64,000 nucleotides of DNA from Anaerolineae bacterium (GCA_020851635.1 JADZCJ010000089.1:42894-106893); one strand, 5' to 3'; shown: positions 45,252 through 53,287, numbered from the stretch's first letter. A program made the numbers and translations. Notes: generated by a model from the sequence alone, not told the origin.

Positions 45252-46628
45252 ATGAGTCAAACGAATATGGCAATCGAATACGCGCGGGCGAACCGCGAGC
45301 GCTTTTTGGGCGAGTTGGAAGAATTTGTGAGCATTCCGAGCATCTCGACGCTCTCGGAACACAAGGGCGACATGGAACGCGCGGCGGAATGGGTGGCGCA
45401 CCAGATGCGCGCGGTCGGTCTCGAAAATGTGTCAATCTTGCCGACGGCGGGACATCCGGTGGCGTATGGCGAATGGCTCCACGCCGACGGCAAACCCACC
45501 ATCCTGGTTTACGGACATTACGACGTCCAGCCCGTTGACCCGCTGGATGAATGGGTGACACCACCAGTCACGGCGACGATTCAAGGCGACAACATGTATG
45601 GACGGGGCGCGTCGGATATGAAGGGCAACGCGCACGAAACGCTCAAGGCGCTCGAGGCGCTGAAACAAACCGGCGGCATTCCGCTGAACGTCAAGTTAAT
45701 GTTCGAAGGCGAAGAAGAGATCGGCTCCAAAAACCTCGGCGCGTTTATTGATCAACATGCCGCATTGCTCCAAGCTGATTTCTGTGTCAATGCCGATTCG
45801 GGCATTCTTGCGCCCGATTTGCCCGCCATCGTCGCCGGTCTGCGCGGGTTGGCATATTTTGAATTGTGGGTATACGGACCGGGACAGGATTTACATTCGG
45901 GAACGTTCGGCGGCTCGATCGCCAACCCCGCGCAAGTGTTGTGCGAATTGATCGCGGGCATGCACGACGCACATGGGCGGGTTACGCTCCCCGGTTTTTA
46001 TGACAAGGTGCGAGCATTGACGCCGCAAGACCGGGCTGACTATGCGCGCGTGCCGGTCAATGACGAGATTTGGAAAGAAATGACGGGCGTGACCGAATTG
46101 TATGGCGAAGAAGGTTTCACGACTCAGGAACGCACGGGCGGGCGACCGACTTTGGAAATCAACGGCATCCTCTCGGGTTTTACCGGAGAAGGCGCCAAGA
46201 CCGTTTTGCCCGCCAAGGCAATGGCAAAAATCTCGACGCGCCTTGTGCCTTTTCAGGACGATACCGCCATCGAGGGGATGTTGAGACAATACGTGCGCGA
46301 ACATGCGCCCTCGACGGTGCGCTGCCAGATCAAGCGCGTCACGGCAACAGCGCCCGGCGTGTTGCTGGACCGCGAGAGCATCGGCGCGCGCGCCGCGACC
46401 GCGGCGCTGCGCGATACGTTTGGGCGTGACCCGATATTTATTTGCTCGGGCGGCAGCGTGCCCGTAGTCACCATGATTCAACAGAAACTGGGCATGGAGA
46501 CGGTGATGCTGGGCTTTGGTCTGCCCGATGACAAGATTCACGGACCGAACGAGAAATTGCATCTGCCAAATTACTATCATGGCATTGAAGCGTTTATCCG
46601 CTTTTTTCAAAACGTCGCTTTGCCCTGA
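45252..46628 (+). CDS. M20 family dipeptidase/carboxypeptidase
   Basis: 458 residues from ATG 45252 (AAGGA 8 bases upstream). Zinc peptidase of the ArgE/DapE/CNDP type. Ligands: YGHYDVQPVDP (His and bridging region), MYGRGASDMKGNAHETLKAL (Asp), FEGEEEIGSKNLGAF (catalytic Glu-Glu), NADSGILAP (Asp) and HGPNEKLHLPNYYHGIEAF near the C-terminus (His). A dimerisation lid domain lies at about 190-310 (GLRGLAYFELWVYGPGQDLH). No signal peptide. Substrate is probably a dipeptide or acylated amino acid. It is followed by a good terminator at 46634-46674. Confidence 0.92.
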   Translation: MSQTNMAIEYARANRERFLGELEEFVSIPSISTLSEHKGDMERAAEWVAHQMRAVGLENVSILPTAGHPVAYGEWLHADGKPTILVYGHYDVQPVDPLDEWVTPPVTATIQGDNMYGRGASDMKGNAHETLKALEALKQTGGIPLNVKLMFEGEEEIGSKNLGAFIDQHAALLQADFCVNADSGILAPDLPAIVAGLRGLAYFELWVYGPGQDLHSGTFGGSIANPAQVLCELIAGMHDAHGRVTLPGFYDKVRALTPQDRADYARVPVNDEIWKEMTGVTELYGEEGFTTQERTGGRPTLEINGILSGFTGEGAKTVLPAKAMAKISTRLVPFQDDTAIEGMLRQYVREHAPSTVRCQIKRVTATAPGVLLDRESIGARAATAALRDTFGRDPIFICSGGSVPVVTMIQQKLGMETVMLGFGLPDDKIHGPNEKLHLPNYYHGIEAFIRFFQNVALP

Positions 46629-46633
46629 CCGGC

Positions 46634-46674
46634 GACCCGTCGTCACAGACCCGTGACGACGGGTCTCTGTTTTG
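46634..46674 (+). terminator. Intrinsic terminator after the M20 peptidase gene
   Basis: Exact 13-bp GC-rich stem (46634-46646 with 46653-46665), loop 6 bases, followed by TCTGTTTTG. Confidence 0.8.
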
Positions 46675-46675
46675 C

Positions 46676-47131
46676 TCAGAGACCGCGCAAAACGCCCATG
46701 GCTGCATAGATCAGGAACGCCGCGCCCAGCAGCGCAATAAATCCGCCAGCTACCAGGAAAATGCCCACGCCATTTTGCATCGTAAACAAGATAATCATGC
46801 CGCCAAGCATGATCATGATCGCGCCGCCAATCGCGACGCCGAGGTCACGACTCGCATCCAGCGGTTCGTCGGGCAGCAGCGTCACCACAATCATCGGCAT
46901 AATGAACATAAACAATTGGGTGTAAAAATAGATTGGCTTGGCTTGTGGCAAAAAGGTGGCTGCGCCAATCACCAGCGGAATCCCCCCAAACCCCGCGCCC
47001 CAGACCAAAAAAAACAACCCCGACATATTACGACGCAAGAGCTGGCGCAAACCGGCTCCGACCCCCGCGCCCCCGAGGACTGCAAAGAGCGAAAAAAACA
47101 GCATCATCCCAAACGTTTCGTTCAATTCCAT
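46676..47131 (-). CDS. Membrane protein of unknown function, 151 aa
   Basis: Four hydrophobic segments: about 8-27 (GMMLFFSLFAVLGGAGVGAG), 38-58 (GLFFLVWGAGFGGIPLVIGA), 66-88 (IYFYTQLFMFIMPMIVVTLL) and 97-148 (two closely spaced helices around LGGMIILFTMQNGVGIFLVA). Family not recognised; no motif suggests an activity. Its end is 47 bases from the converging M20 gene, and its ATG is divergent from the pilin genes. Confidence 0.7.
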   Translation of the reverse strand: MELNETFGMMLFFSLFAVLGGAGVGAGLRQLLRRNMSGLFFLVWGAGFGGIPLVIGAATFLPQAKPIYFYTQLFMFIMPMIVVTLLPDEPLDASRDLGVAIGGAIMIMLGGMIILFTMQNGVGIFLVAGGFIALLGAAFLIYAAMGVLRGL

Positions 47132-47228
47132 AGCGTCCCTGACTCCTCACAGACAATTTCACGCCGGATTGTATACGCTGCGGCACGTGTAACGCAAGCG
47201 CGGACGGCTCCTTGGTACTCTATTCCTG

Positions 47229-47257
47229 TTGTATGCGCGTGAGGGGAAACGTATAGT
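47229..47257 (+). promoter_or_regulatory. Promoter of Flp pilin gene 1
   Basis: TTGTAT (47229-47234), 17-base spacer, TATAGT (47252-47257). Confidence 0.6.
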
Positions 47258-47295
47258 GAAACGAAATCCCGGCAACGATTCCACGGAGGTGTGGC

Positions 47296-47454
47296 ATGCT
47301 CTATTCGCTCCGACAAGATCAAGAGGGCCAAGGACTGACCGAATATGCGATCATCCTTGCTCTGGTCGCCGTTGTCGTCGTCGCCATTCTGGTCATCTTG
47401 GGACCTCAGGTTGCAAACCTGTACAGCCGCGTGACCAACGGGCTCAATCGTTAA
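47296..47454 (+). CDS. Flp-family type IVb pilin 1, 52 aa
   Basis: Starts at ATG 47296 with GGAGG at 47285-47289. Sequence MLYSLRQDQEGQGLTEYAII continues as one hydrophobic helix (LALVAVVVVAILVILG) and a short polar tail (PQVANLYSRVTNGLNR). The GxxxxEY motif (GQGLTEYA) is the Flp prepilin cleavage region, cut after Gly by TadV-type peptidase. Such small pilins are the structural subunits of Tad pili. No tad secretion genes occur in the window. The second, closely similar pilin gene follows at 47596. Confidence 0.9.
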   Translation: MLYSLRQDQEGQGLTEYAIILALVAVVVVAILVILGPQVANLYSRVTNGLNR

Positions 47455-47523
47455 AAAGAATAACATAGAGTTACAACATCACCACGCGCGTCAAAAAAAC
47501 GCCTCGCGAGTACGCATATCCTA

Positions 47524-47552
47524 TTGTTATCAAGAATCTGACAGAGTATAGT
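47524..47552 (+). promoter_or_regulatory. Promoter of Flp pilin gene 2
   Basis: TTGTTA (47524-47529), 17-base spacer, TATAGT (47547-47552), same layout as for pilin 1. Confidence 0.6.
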
Positions 47553-47595
47553 AGCGGCAGTTACCCGGTCACTTATCATTCTTAGGAGGCCTTGT

Positions 47596-47757
47596 ATGTT
47601 TTATATGCCACGTCAGGATGAAGAGGGACAAGGTTTGGTCGAATACGCATTGATCCTTGTCCTGGTGGCGATCGTCGTCATTGCGATTCTCGCGATCGTC
47701 GGTCCGCAAATCGGCAACATCTTTAGCCGTGTGACCAATGGTCTCGCCGGCACATAA
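47596..47757 (+). CDS. Flp-family type IVb pilin 2, 53 aa
   Basis: ATG 47596 with AGGAGG at 47584-47589. Sequence MFYMPRQDEEGQGLVEYALI, hydrophobic helix LVLVAIVVIAILAIVG, tail PQIGNIFSRVTNGLAGT. It matches pilin 1 at most positions, including GQGLxEYA and SRVTNGL, so the two arose by duplication. It has its own promoter and a strong terminator, suggesting high independent expression as expected for a major pilin. Function as in pilin 1. Confidence 0.92.
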   Translation: MFYMPRQDEEGQGLVEYALILVLVAIVVIAILAIVGPQIGNIFSRVTNGLAGT

Positions 47758-47786
47758 TCAAATCGGCAGATCAGTTTGTCTTGCAG

Positions 47787-47821
47787 CGCCCCGCTTGACC
47801 GAGCGGGGCGTTTTCTTTTTT
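47787..47821 (+). terminator. Strong intrinsic terminator after the pilins
   Basis: CGCCCCGCT (47787-47795) pairs with 47802-47810, followed by TTTTCTTTTTT. Confidence 0.93.
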
Positions 47822-47917
47822 CCCCGCGCAGGGCGGTTTTGCAGCCGGATGCCCCGCCAGCGGTCCCCGTCAACCGCAGCCAGAGAAGCTCATGGATGAC
47901 AAACCGGGTGAATGCGG

Positions 47918-47923
47918 TAAAAT
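47918..47923 (+). promoter_or_regulatory. -10 box close to the aldolase start codon
   Basis: TAAAAT at 47918-47923 would place the transcript start at about 47930, two bases before the ATG, and no ribosome site precedes the ATG. The -35 region is poor. Confidence 0.4.
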
Positions 47924-47931
47924 AAGACCCG

Positions 47932-48690
47932 ATGATTCGCGAAAACAAAACCAAAGCCAAATTGCGCTGTGGCGAAATCGTGTATGGTCTGATTTCGCTG
48001 AGCGCCGACCCGCTGCTCGCCGAATGGTGTGGGCTGGTGGGGTTTGATTTTTATATGGCGGATGCCGAGCATGGCGCGATTACCATCTCGCAAGCCGAAA
48101 ACATTGTGCGCGCGAGCGAAAGCGTCAACATTACTCCGCTTGTTCGCCTCGGACAGTTTGACCCCAAGTTAATTCAGAGCTATCTCGACGTTGGCATGCT
48201 TGGCGTCATGCAGCCCGGGTTAAAGAATGCCGACGAGGTGCGAACGCTGGTCAACGCGGTGCGTTATCCGCCCCGCGGGGCGCGCGGGCTGGGTCCGGCG
48301 CGCGCCAATGATTTTTTTATGGGGCAAATGTCGCAGGCGGAATATGTCAAATTCGCCAACGAACAGATGCTGGTGCTGCCGCAGTTTGAAGAACCTGAAA
48401 TGTTTACCGAGCTGAACGCGGTGGTCAACACAGAGGGCGTGGATGGCATCTGCATCGGGCCGCGCGATCTCGCGCTTGCGATGGGTTATCCCGACGGAGC
48501 CGACCATCGCGAGGTCCAGGCGCTGATCCAGGAAGCGATGGCGCTGGCGCGCGGCGCCGGTCTGGCGGTCGGCATTCCCGCCTCGACGGGCAAACTTGCC
48601 CAGACCCAGATTCAGCGCGGCGCGAACCTGATCTTTGTTTCCACCCACTCGCTCATGCAGCAGGGCGCCAGAGACTTTTTGAAACCGTAA
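47932..48690 (+). CDS. HpcH/HpaI family aldolase
   Basis: 252 residues. Class II (metal-dependent) aldolase family that cleaves 4-hydroxy-2-oxo-dioates to pyruvate and an aldehyde. Seen: YGLISLSADPLLAEWCGLVG, FDFYMADAEHGAITISQAEN, TPLVRLGQFDPKLIQSYLDV, GVMQPGLKNADEVRTLVNAV and YPPRGARGLGPARANDF. Metal-site Glu in LPQFEEPEMF and Asp in GVDGICIGPRDLALAMG. Citrate lyase beta subunits belong to the same superfamily but differ in the C-terminus. Possibly translated from a leaderless transcript. Confidence 0.9.
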   Translation: MIRENKTKAKLRCGEIVYGLISLSADPLLAEWCGLVGFDFYMADAEHGAITISQAENIVRASESVNITPLVRLGQFDPKLIQSYLDVGMLGVMQPGLKNADEVRTLVNAVRYPPRGARGLGPARANDFFMGQMSQAEYVKFANEQMLVLPQFEEPEMFTELNAVVNTEGVDGICIGPRDLALAMGYPDGADHREVQALIQEAMALARGAGLAVGIPASTGKLAQTQIQRGANLIFVSTHSLMQQGARDFLKP

Positions 48691-48785
48691 GACAGATTTA
48701 CAGGAACATGCTGCATCCGAGCAGGCGCGTTTTCACAAGAGTTGGAGGCGCGAGAAAGCGGTTCCCCGCCGTTTCTTGTTCAAAT

Positions 48786-49619
48786 TCAATCGGCGCCAAT
48801 CACGTTGTTGGCGCACGCATACAGCACCGTCTTGATTTGAAATGGTGTGAGCTCGGGGTGTTTGCCGCGAATGAGCGCGGCGAGACCGGCGATGTGGGGA
48901 GCGGCGAAACTGTTGCCCGTCGTGAACATTGACCCGCCGTTCGCCCACGCGACCTCGACGTCAATGCCCGGCGCGCCAAACTCGACGGGGGGTTCAGAGT
49001 TGTAATAAAATGTGTAGGGGTCCTGACCCGCGTGCGCGGCGACGGAAACCACCGAAGAATAGAGCGAGGGATAACTGGGCGCGGGGATATTGTTGACCGC
49101 CGAGACGAGGAGGACGTTCTTGAAATATGCCTGGTCCGCCAACTCGTGGAACAAACCATAGTATTCCTGTCTGGATGTCGAGAGCGACAGGTTTAGCACG
49201 TGCATATCGTTTTCGATCGCCCACCGCAAGCCACCCGCAAACTGGAGAGCGCGCCCCGATAGGTCTTTGCCCAGCACGCGGATGCTATAGATATCTGCCG
49301 CCGGCGCGAGTTTGTGAATAATGCCCGCACACGCCGTGCCGTGCCCAAACAAATCGCGCGGCTGCGGCTCGTCAATGATCCGCACACTCTCCTTGCGGCG
49401 ACCGTCATACTCGACGATAACCCCCCCCTTGACCGCGCTGCCGAGCCACGGGTGCGTCGCTTCAACTCCCGAATCAATCACCGCCACACATACGCCTTTG
49501 CCCGTGCCACCGCCCCACGCCCAGTCGCGTGTGATTGCCCCCAACGGACCAAACGCGCGCAGTTCGCGCAGAACGTCGGCAGAGAATTGATTGGACCAGG
49601 CGGGGCGAAGGTCACTCAT
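48786..49619 (-). CDS. Subtilisin-like serine protease (S8) without signal peptide
   Basis: 277 residues. Catalytic triad Asp 49 (CVAVIDSGVEATHPWLG), His 93 (LFGHGTACAGII) and Ser 237 (FTTGNSFAAPHIAGLAALI); the oxyanion Asn is in LLVSAVNNIPAPS. No signal peptide or membrane segment and no prodomain, so the enzyme should be cytoplasmic and active without processing. Such compact forms are often used to mature peptides or as regulatory proteases. The ATG lies inside the last codons of the GAF gene (8-base overlap), showing tight coupling. Part of the cluster that includes the small repeat protein at 50506. Confidence 0.9.
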   Translation of the reverse strand: MSDLRPAWSNQFSADVLRELRAFGPLGAITRDWAWGGGTGKGVCVAVIDSGVEATHPWLGSAVKGGVIVEYDGRRKESVRIIDEPQPRDLFGHGTACAGIIHKLAPAADIYSIRVLGKDLSGRALQFAGGLRWAIENDMHVLNLSLSTSRQEYYGLFHELADQAYFKNVLLVSAVNNIPAPSYPSLYSSVVSVAAHAGQDPYTFYYNSEPPVEFGAPGIDVEVAWANGGSMFTTGNSFAAPHIAGLAALIRGKHPELTPFQIKTVLYACANNVIGAD

Positions 49620-50370
49620 ACGCTGACAAGTGCGTCGTCCCGTACTCTTCAAACACTTGCATGATCTTTAGACACGCCTTGCGTTCGCGCTCCCCCAACC
49701 CCGCGATGCTTTGAAAGACTCGCGCGATCTCGAGCACATCGTCATGCTTTGCCGCATCTTTTTCCCCCAGCACGCGCTCAAGATCCACTGCCGTCTCGGG
49801 CGTCACCAGCGCGCGGATGTTTTGGACGAGTATTTCGTTCAACGCGTCGAGGTGTTGAGACTGGTGGATGGCGAGCGCGGCTTGGCGCGCAAAGAGACCG
49901 AGCAGCTCCATATCCTGCATCCCGAATGAGGGCGCACTCAGTTTATCCAGCACCTCCATAACGCCAATCACCCGGTCCTCGGCGACCAACGGCATCGCCA
50001 GAATCGAGCGCGGCACATAGCCCGTGCGTTCGGCAGTGTCGCGCGCAAAACGCGGGTCGGTCTGAACATTCGAGACTGCAATTGGCTGCCCTGTATTGGC
50101 AACATAACCCGCAATGCCCTGATCGAGCGGGATTCGCATCCCCACAACAGAATCACTGCCTTGCCCATACGCCACGCGAAAAACCATTTCTCCTGCCGAT
50201 TCATCCACCAAGGCGATAGAGGCAGCCGCCGCGCCAAAAATGCTCGCCGCCGCTTGCACGATGGTTTGCAGCAGTTGGTCACCGGATAGAGGCAAGAGGG
50301 CACGACTCGTGGCGGTGATGGCGAGCACAAGTTCGCGGAGCTGCGCTTCAAGCGAGGGAGCCGAGTTCAT
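49612..50370 (-). CDS. GAF-domain protein
   Basis: 252 residues. GAF sensor at about 25-170: QLLQTIVQAAASIFGAAAAS, GMRIPLDQGIAGYVANTGQP, RSILAMPLVAEDRVIGVMEV, LGLFARQAALAIHQSQHLD. The C-terminal 80 residues are helical (LVTPETAVDLERVLGEKDAA, VFQSIAGLGERERKACLKIM) and match no output domain that I know. No kinase or helix-turn-helix. Because its end overlaps the protease start, it may sense a small molecule or cyclic nucleotide and modulate the protease. A terminator (50421-50479) lies upstream, so it probably has its own promoter. Confidence 0.85.
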   Translation of the reverse strand: MNSAPSLEAQLRELVLAITATSRALLPLSGDQLLQTIVQAAASIFGAAAASIALVDESAGEMVFRVAYGQGSDSVVGMRIPLDQGIAGYVANTGQPIAVSNVQTDPRFARDTAERTGYVPRSILAMPLVAEDRVIGVMEVLDKLSAPSFGMQDMELLGLFARQAALAIHQSQHLDALNEILVQNIRALVTPETAVDLERVLGEKDAAKHDDVLEIARVFQSIAGLGERERKACLKIMQVFEEYGTTHLSAYE

Positions 50371-50420
50371 GACAGAAGCAGAATTGGGCGGGGAACATCA
50401 AGAGCGTCGGCGTTGGCGGA

Positions 50421-50479
50421 CACAGAAAACAAAATGCCAGGTGGGCGACGGCTTGCCGCAACGCCGTTCTGCCCACCTG
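50421..50479 (-). terminator. Intrinsic terminator after the small repeat protein gene
   Basis: CAGGTGGGC (50438-50446) pairs with 50471-50479, with partial inner pairing GACGGC/GCCGTT. On the minus strand GGCATTTTGTTTTC follows the stem. Confidence 0.7.
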
Positions 50480-50505
50480 TGATGCAGGAAGAAAAGGTAT
50501 CGAGG

Positions 50506-50904
50506 TTAAATCTGAGCGCCATCGGTAACACGATAGCCGCCGGTCATGGCGTCGAACTCGAGGAGGGCGCCGACATTGGCTGCGCCGCTGCTCACAGCCG
50601 CTTGCGCGCCCGAGACCACGCGTTTGTTTGGCTGGGTCACTTTAGCGCCGGACACTGCGCCCGTGGTCATGCCGTGCATCGCCACTTCGCTCACTTTTTT
50701 GGCGCCTTTGCCGCCGGAAGCTGCGCTGCTGACCGCGCGCTTGCGCGCCCCTCGTGCGGCATCGGTCGTCATCTTGTGCCCGGCGACTTCATTGCCCAGC
50801 ACGATGCGGTCCAACAAGATGCGCTCGTCCTTGGAGAGCGTCGCGCGCAACGCGCTCAGTTTTTTCGTCAGACGATTGAGAGCGGCTTTTTGTTTGTCTG
50901 CCAT
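50506..50904 (-). CDS. Small repeat-containing protein of unknown function, 132 aa
   Basis: Family not recognised. Residues 1-38 form a basic amphipathic helix-like region (LNRLTKKLSALRATLSKDER). Then two similar units: EVAGHKMTTDAARGARKRAV (39-58) and EVAMHGMTTGAVSGAK (73-88) followed by KRVVSGA. The consensus is EVAxHxMTTxAxxGA with KR-V-S after it. The rest is Ala/Gly/Ser-rich and ends EFDAMTGGYRVTDGAQI; no Cys or Trp. AAGGAGG precedes the ATG at good spacing, and a Crp-type site with a -10 box lies upstream (50962-51006), so strong regulated expression is expected. It lies between an MFS-cNMP fusion gene and a GAF-protease pair. Could be a modified-peptide precursor, a structural or DNA-binding protein; not decidable from sequence. 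Confidence 0.8.
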   Translation of the reverse strand: MADKQKAALNRLTKKLSALRATLSKDERILLDRIVLGNEVAGHKMTTDAARGARKRAVSSAASGGKGAKKVSEVAMHGMTTGAVSGAKVTQPNKRVVSGAQAAVSSGAANVGALLEFDAMTGGYRVTDGAQI

Positions 50905-50961
50905 TCTGGGTTCCTCCTTGAATCGGACAGCGATATGACTGTCACACCTGCTGATGGGGTC

Positions 50962-51006
50962 ATTCTAGCGCAACTGCAATCGCCTGTCTGTCACCTGCGT
51001 GACACA
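50962..51006 (-). promoter_or_regulatory. Crp-type class II activator promoter for the small repeat protein
   Basis: Palindrome TCTGTCA-N6-TGACACA (50987-51006), centre 50996.5. Minus-strand -10 TAGAAT at 50962-50967, centre 50964.5, exactly 32 bp away, so the site centre would be near -41.5. No -35 hexamer is recognisable, as usual for activator-dependent promoters. Confidence 0.72.
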
Positions 51007-51105
51007 AGCGGCGATATTTTTTGAACGCAAGATATCATCAAACAATCTCTCGAGCCCGCTTGTCCCAAACCCGCTCAGGAGCGAAAGCTTGACGAGAACG
51101 GTGCT

Positions 51106-52869
51106 TTAGCCGGGCGCTTCGGCGCGCAGTTCTTTGAGCAATACCTGATCAAAACCGGCAAAGCGGGGCAGCTCGGAAAGATTGGTGCGCGCCAACCTTT
51201 CATAAAACTTGGTGCGAACGTTCTGACTGATCGCCTCGTGCGCCATCAGGTGACGCAGAGATTGGGCGGGGATTTGCAGCAGGGTCGTCGGCTCTTGCGC
51301 GATGACGTCTGCGGTGCGCGGCACACCCGCGAGCGCGGCGATTTCGCCAAAAAAGTCACCTTCACCCATCGTTTCGAGCCAGCGCGTATTTTCGCCCTCT
51401 TTTATACCCGCCACGGTCTTGCCTTGCAGGATAAAAAATGCGGAATCGCTCTTGTCGCCCATCTTGACCACCGTGGAACCGGCGGGCGCTTGCAAAACGC
51501 GCGCATGACTCGCCAACATCTGACGCTCGGCGGGACTGAGCACGGACAGGGGCGCATAGCGCAAAATCAATCCGTCAATATCCTCCAACGTGGCGGGGCG
51601 TAGCGCCTGTGCGGCCGGAGCAACCGGCGCAGTCCGTAACAGCTGAATCACCTGTTTCCACCGTGCGGCGGGCTGTCCCAGTCCGGGCAGAAAGAGGGCG
51701 AGGATTCCCGGCGCGAGCACCAGCAGCGCGGCAAACAAAAACAATTCGCGCACGCCCACGAAATCTGCCATCCCCGTCATCACCATCCCGACAAGAAACG
51801 CGACATCGCGCGTGACAAAAAAGACACTGGCAACGCGCCCGCGCATTTCACGCGGTGTGTTGCGCTGGAGCACGAGTTGACGGGCGACAACCGCAGGAGC
51901 GTTCAAAAAGCCCGACAGTGTGACAAAAAAGAACGCAATGAAAACCGACGAGAGCTGCGAATAGATTGACATGGCGATGCCCATGCCCACAAAGCTGATG
52001 GTGAGCCACTGTCCCTCGGGCAAACGGTCGGCGACGCGCGCCATCAAGAGACTGGCGACGACAAACCCGAGCGAGGTGAGCGCTTCCTGGACCCCATACT
52101 CGAATTCGGTCGCGCCGAGGGCTTGCGTGGCAAAAGGCAAGAGGAGCGAATTGCTCAGACCGAAACTGATGCCCATCACGGGCAGGATAATGAAACTGGA
52201 GCGCAAAATCGGCTGATTGAACAGGTAACTGACGCCGTGTTTCATGTTGCCGAGAATGTTGGCGACGCTGGTTTCACCTTCCGGTTTCACATGCGAGATT
52301 CGCACCAGGTAAATACATCCTGCGGAAAAGAGAAAGGTCAGGGCATCAATGTAAAATGCCAGTTCGATCGAGACCGTCGCCAAAAACCCCGATGCCGCAA
52401 ACCCGACTGCCGTCGCGCCAAACGAACTGATCGCCATGAGCGAGTTGGCGGCAGCGAGCTCCTGGTCCGATGCCACTTCGGGAATGAGCGAAGATTGTGC
52501 CGGATCGAAAAACTGCCCAATGGCGCTAGAGGCAAACACCACCACATACAAGAATGCAATATTCTGGGAGACCAGAAACGGAATCGTGCAGATCAAGAGG
52601 GCGCGCGCAATTTCGGAAGCCAGCATGATGCGCTTGCGGTCGAGCCGGTCCACAAACACGCCCGCAAACAGCCCGATAAAAATGCTCGGCGCGGCAGTCG
52701 CCATCAGCATCAGCCCCACGGACAGCGCCGAGCCGGTGGCGCGATACACCAGAATCGAAGCCGCCAGCGCCATGAGCGCGTCGCCGATGGTGGAAACGAG
52801 TTGAGCAGACCACAGCAGGGTAAAGTTGCGGTTGCGAAAAACGGCAAACGGCGAGATGGGCTGTGTCAT
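51106..52869 (-). CDS. MFS transporter fused to a cyclic-nucleotide-binding domain
   Basis: 587 residues from ATG 52867-52869 (TTG one codon upstream is an alternative). Residues about 1-400 form an MFS_3/enterobactin-exporter-like permease: FAVFRNRNFTLLWSAQLVST, GDALMALAASILVYRATGSA, FVDRLDRKRIMLASEIARA. A linker follows, then a cNMP-binding fold at about 440-565: LSPAERQMLASHARVLQAPA, GSTVVKMGDKSDSAFFILQG, GEGDFFGEIAALAGVPRTAD with the Arg of the phosphate cassette. The ligand could gate transport. Neighbouring genes encode a Crp-type regulator and STAS protein, so the locus shares a cyclic-nucleotide theme. Transported compound unknown. Confidence 0.9.
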   Translation of the reverse strand: MTQPISPFAVFRNRNFTLLWSAQLVSTIGDALMALAASILVYRATGSALSVGLMLMATAAPSIFIGLFAGVFVDRLDRKRIMLASEIARALLICTIPFLVSQNIAFLYVVVFASSAIGQFFDPAQSSLIPEVASDQELAAANSLMAISSFGATAVGFAASGFLATVSIELAFYIDALTFLFSAGCIYLVRISHVKPEGETSVANILGNMKHGVSYLFNQPILRSSFIILPVMGISFGLSNSLLLPFATQALGATEFEYGVQEALTSLGFVVASLLMARVADRLPEGQWLTISFVGMGIAMSIYSQLSSVFIAFFFVTLSGFLNAPAVVARQLVLQRNTPREMRGRVASVFFVTRDVAFLVGMVMTGMADFVGVRELFLFAALLVLAPGILALFLPGLGQPAARWKQVIQLLRTAPVAPAAQALRPATLEDIDGLILRYAPLSVLSPAERQMLASHARVLQAPAGSTVVKMGDKSDSAFFILQGKTVAGIKEGENTRWLETMGEGDFFGEIAALAGVPRTADVIAQEPTTLLQIPAQSLRHLMAHEAISQNVRTKFYERLARTNLSELPRFAGFDQVLLKELRAEAPG

Positions 52870-52951
52870 CAAGATTGTCGCCCTGGCTCAAAAGATTGTG
52901 CGCCAAACACGGCGCAGGACCTGCAGGGCATTGAAAAGAACACTGCGTCGC

Positions 52952-53287
52952 TTAAAAATCCACCAGCGCGGCAACGCGCGACGGATAGATTTGAAAGAGC
53001 TTGTCCAGTCCGACCAATTTTAGCGAGTCGAGCAAATAAGCGGACGGCGCCGCCAGGCGGAGTTCGCCCTTTTTGTCCTGCACGTCAATGCGCGTTTTGA
53101 GCAGCGCCCGCATGCCCGCGCTGGACATGAAATCAGTGCCACTGAGATCGGTGACGATCTTGTAATGTTTGTCTTGGATGGCTTTTTGCAGCGCCTCGTC
53201 CAGCTGGGGCGCGCTCTGCCCATCCACCCGCCCCTTGACAATAATGATTGCGACATTCCCTTTGGTTTCTGAGGTAATCGTAAGCAT
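52952..53287 (-). CDS. STAS-domain protein (anti-sigma factor antagonist-like)
   Basis: 111 residues from ATG 53285-53287 with AAGGAGT 6 bases upstream. Typical STAS fold: MLTITSETKGNVAIIIVKGR, LDEALQKAIQDKHYKIVTDL, the phosphorylatable Ser in GTDFMSSAGMRALLKT, and ELRLAAPSAYLLDSLKLVGL near the end. Such proteins bind anti-sigma factors or kinases of the RsbW/SpoIIAB type in partner switching. No anti-sigma kinase or phosphatase gene is visible nearby. It lies 82 bases upstream of the MFS fusion gene in the same direction. Its promoter carries a Crp-type site (53353-53372). Confidence 0.92.
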   Translation of the reverse strand: MLTITSETKGNVAIIIVKGRVDGQSAPQLDEALQKAIQDKHYKIVTDLSGTDFMSSAGMRALLKTRIDVQDKKGELRLAAPSAYLLDSLKLVGLDKLFQIYPSRVAALVDF

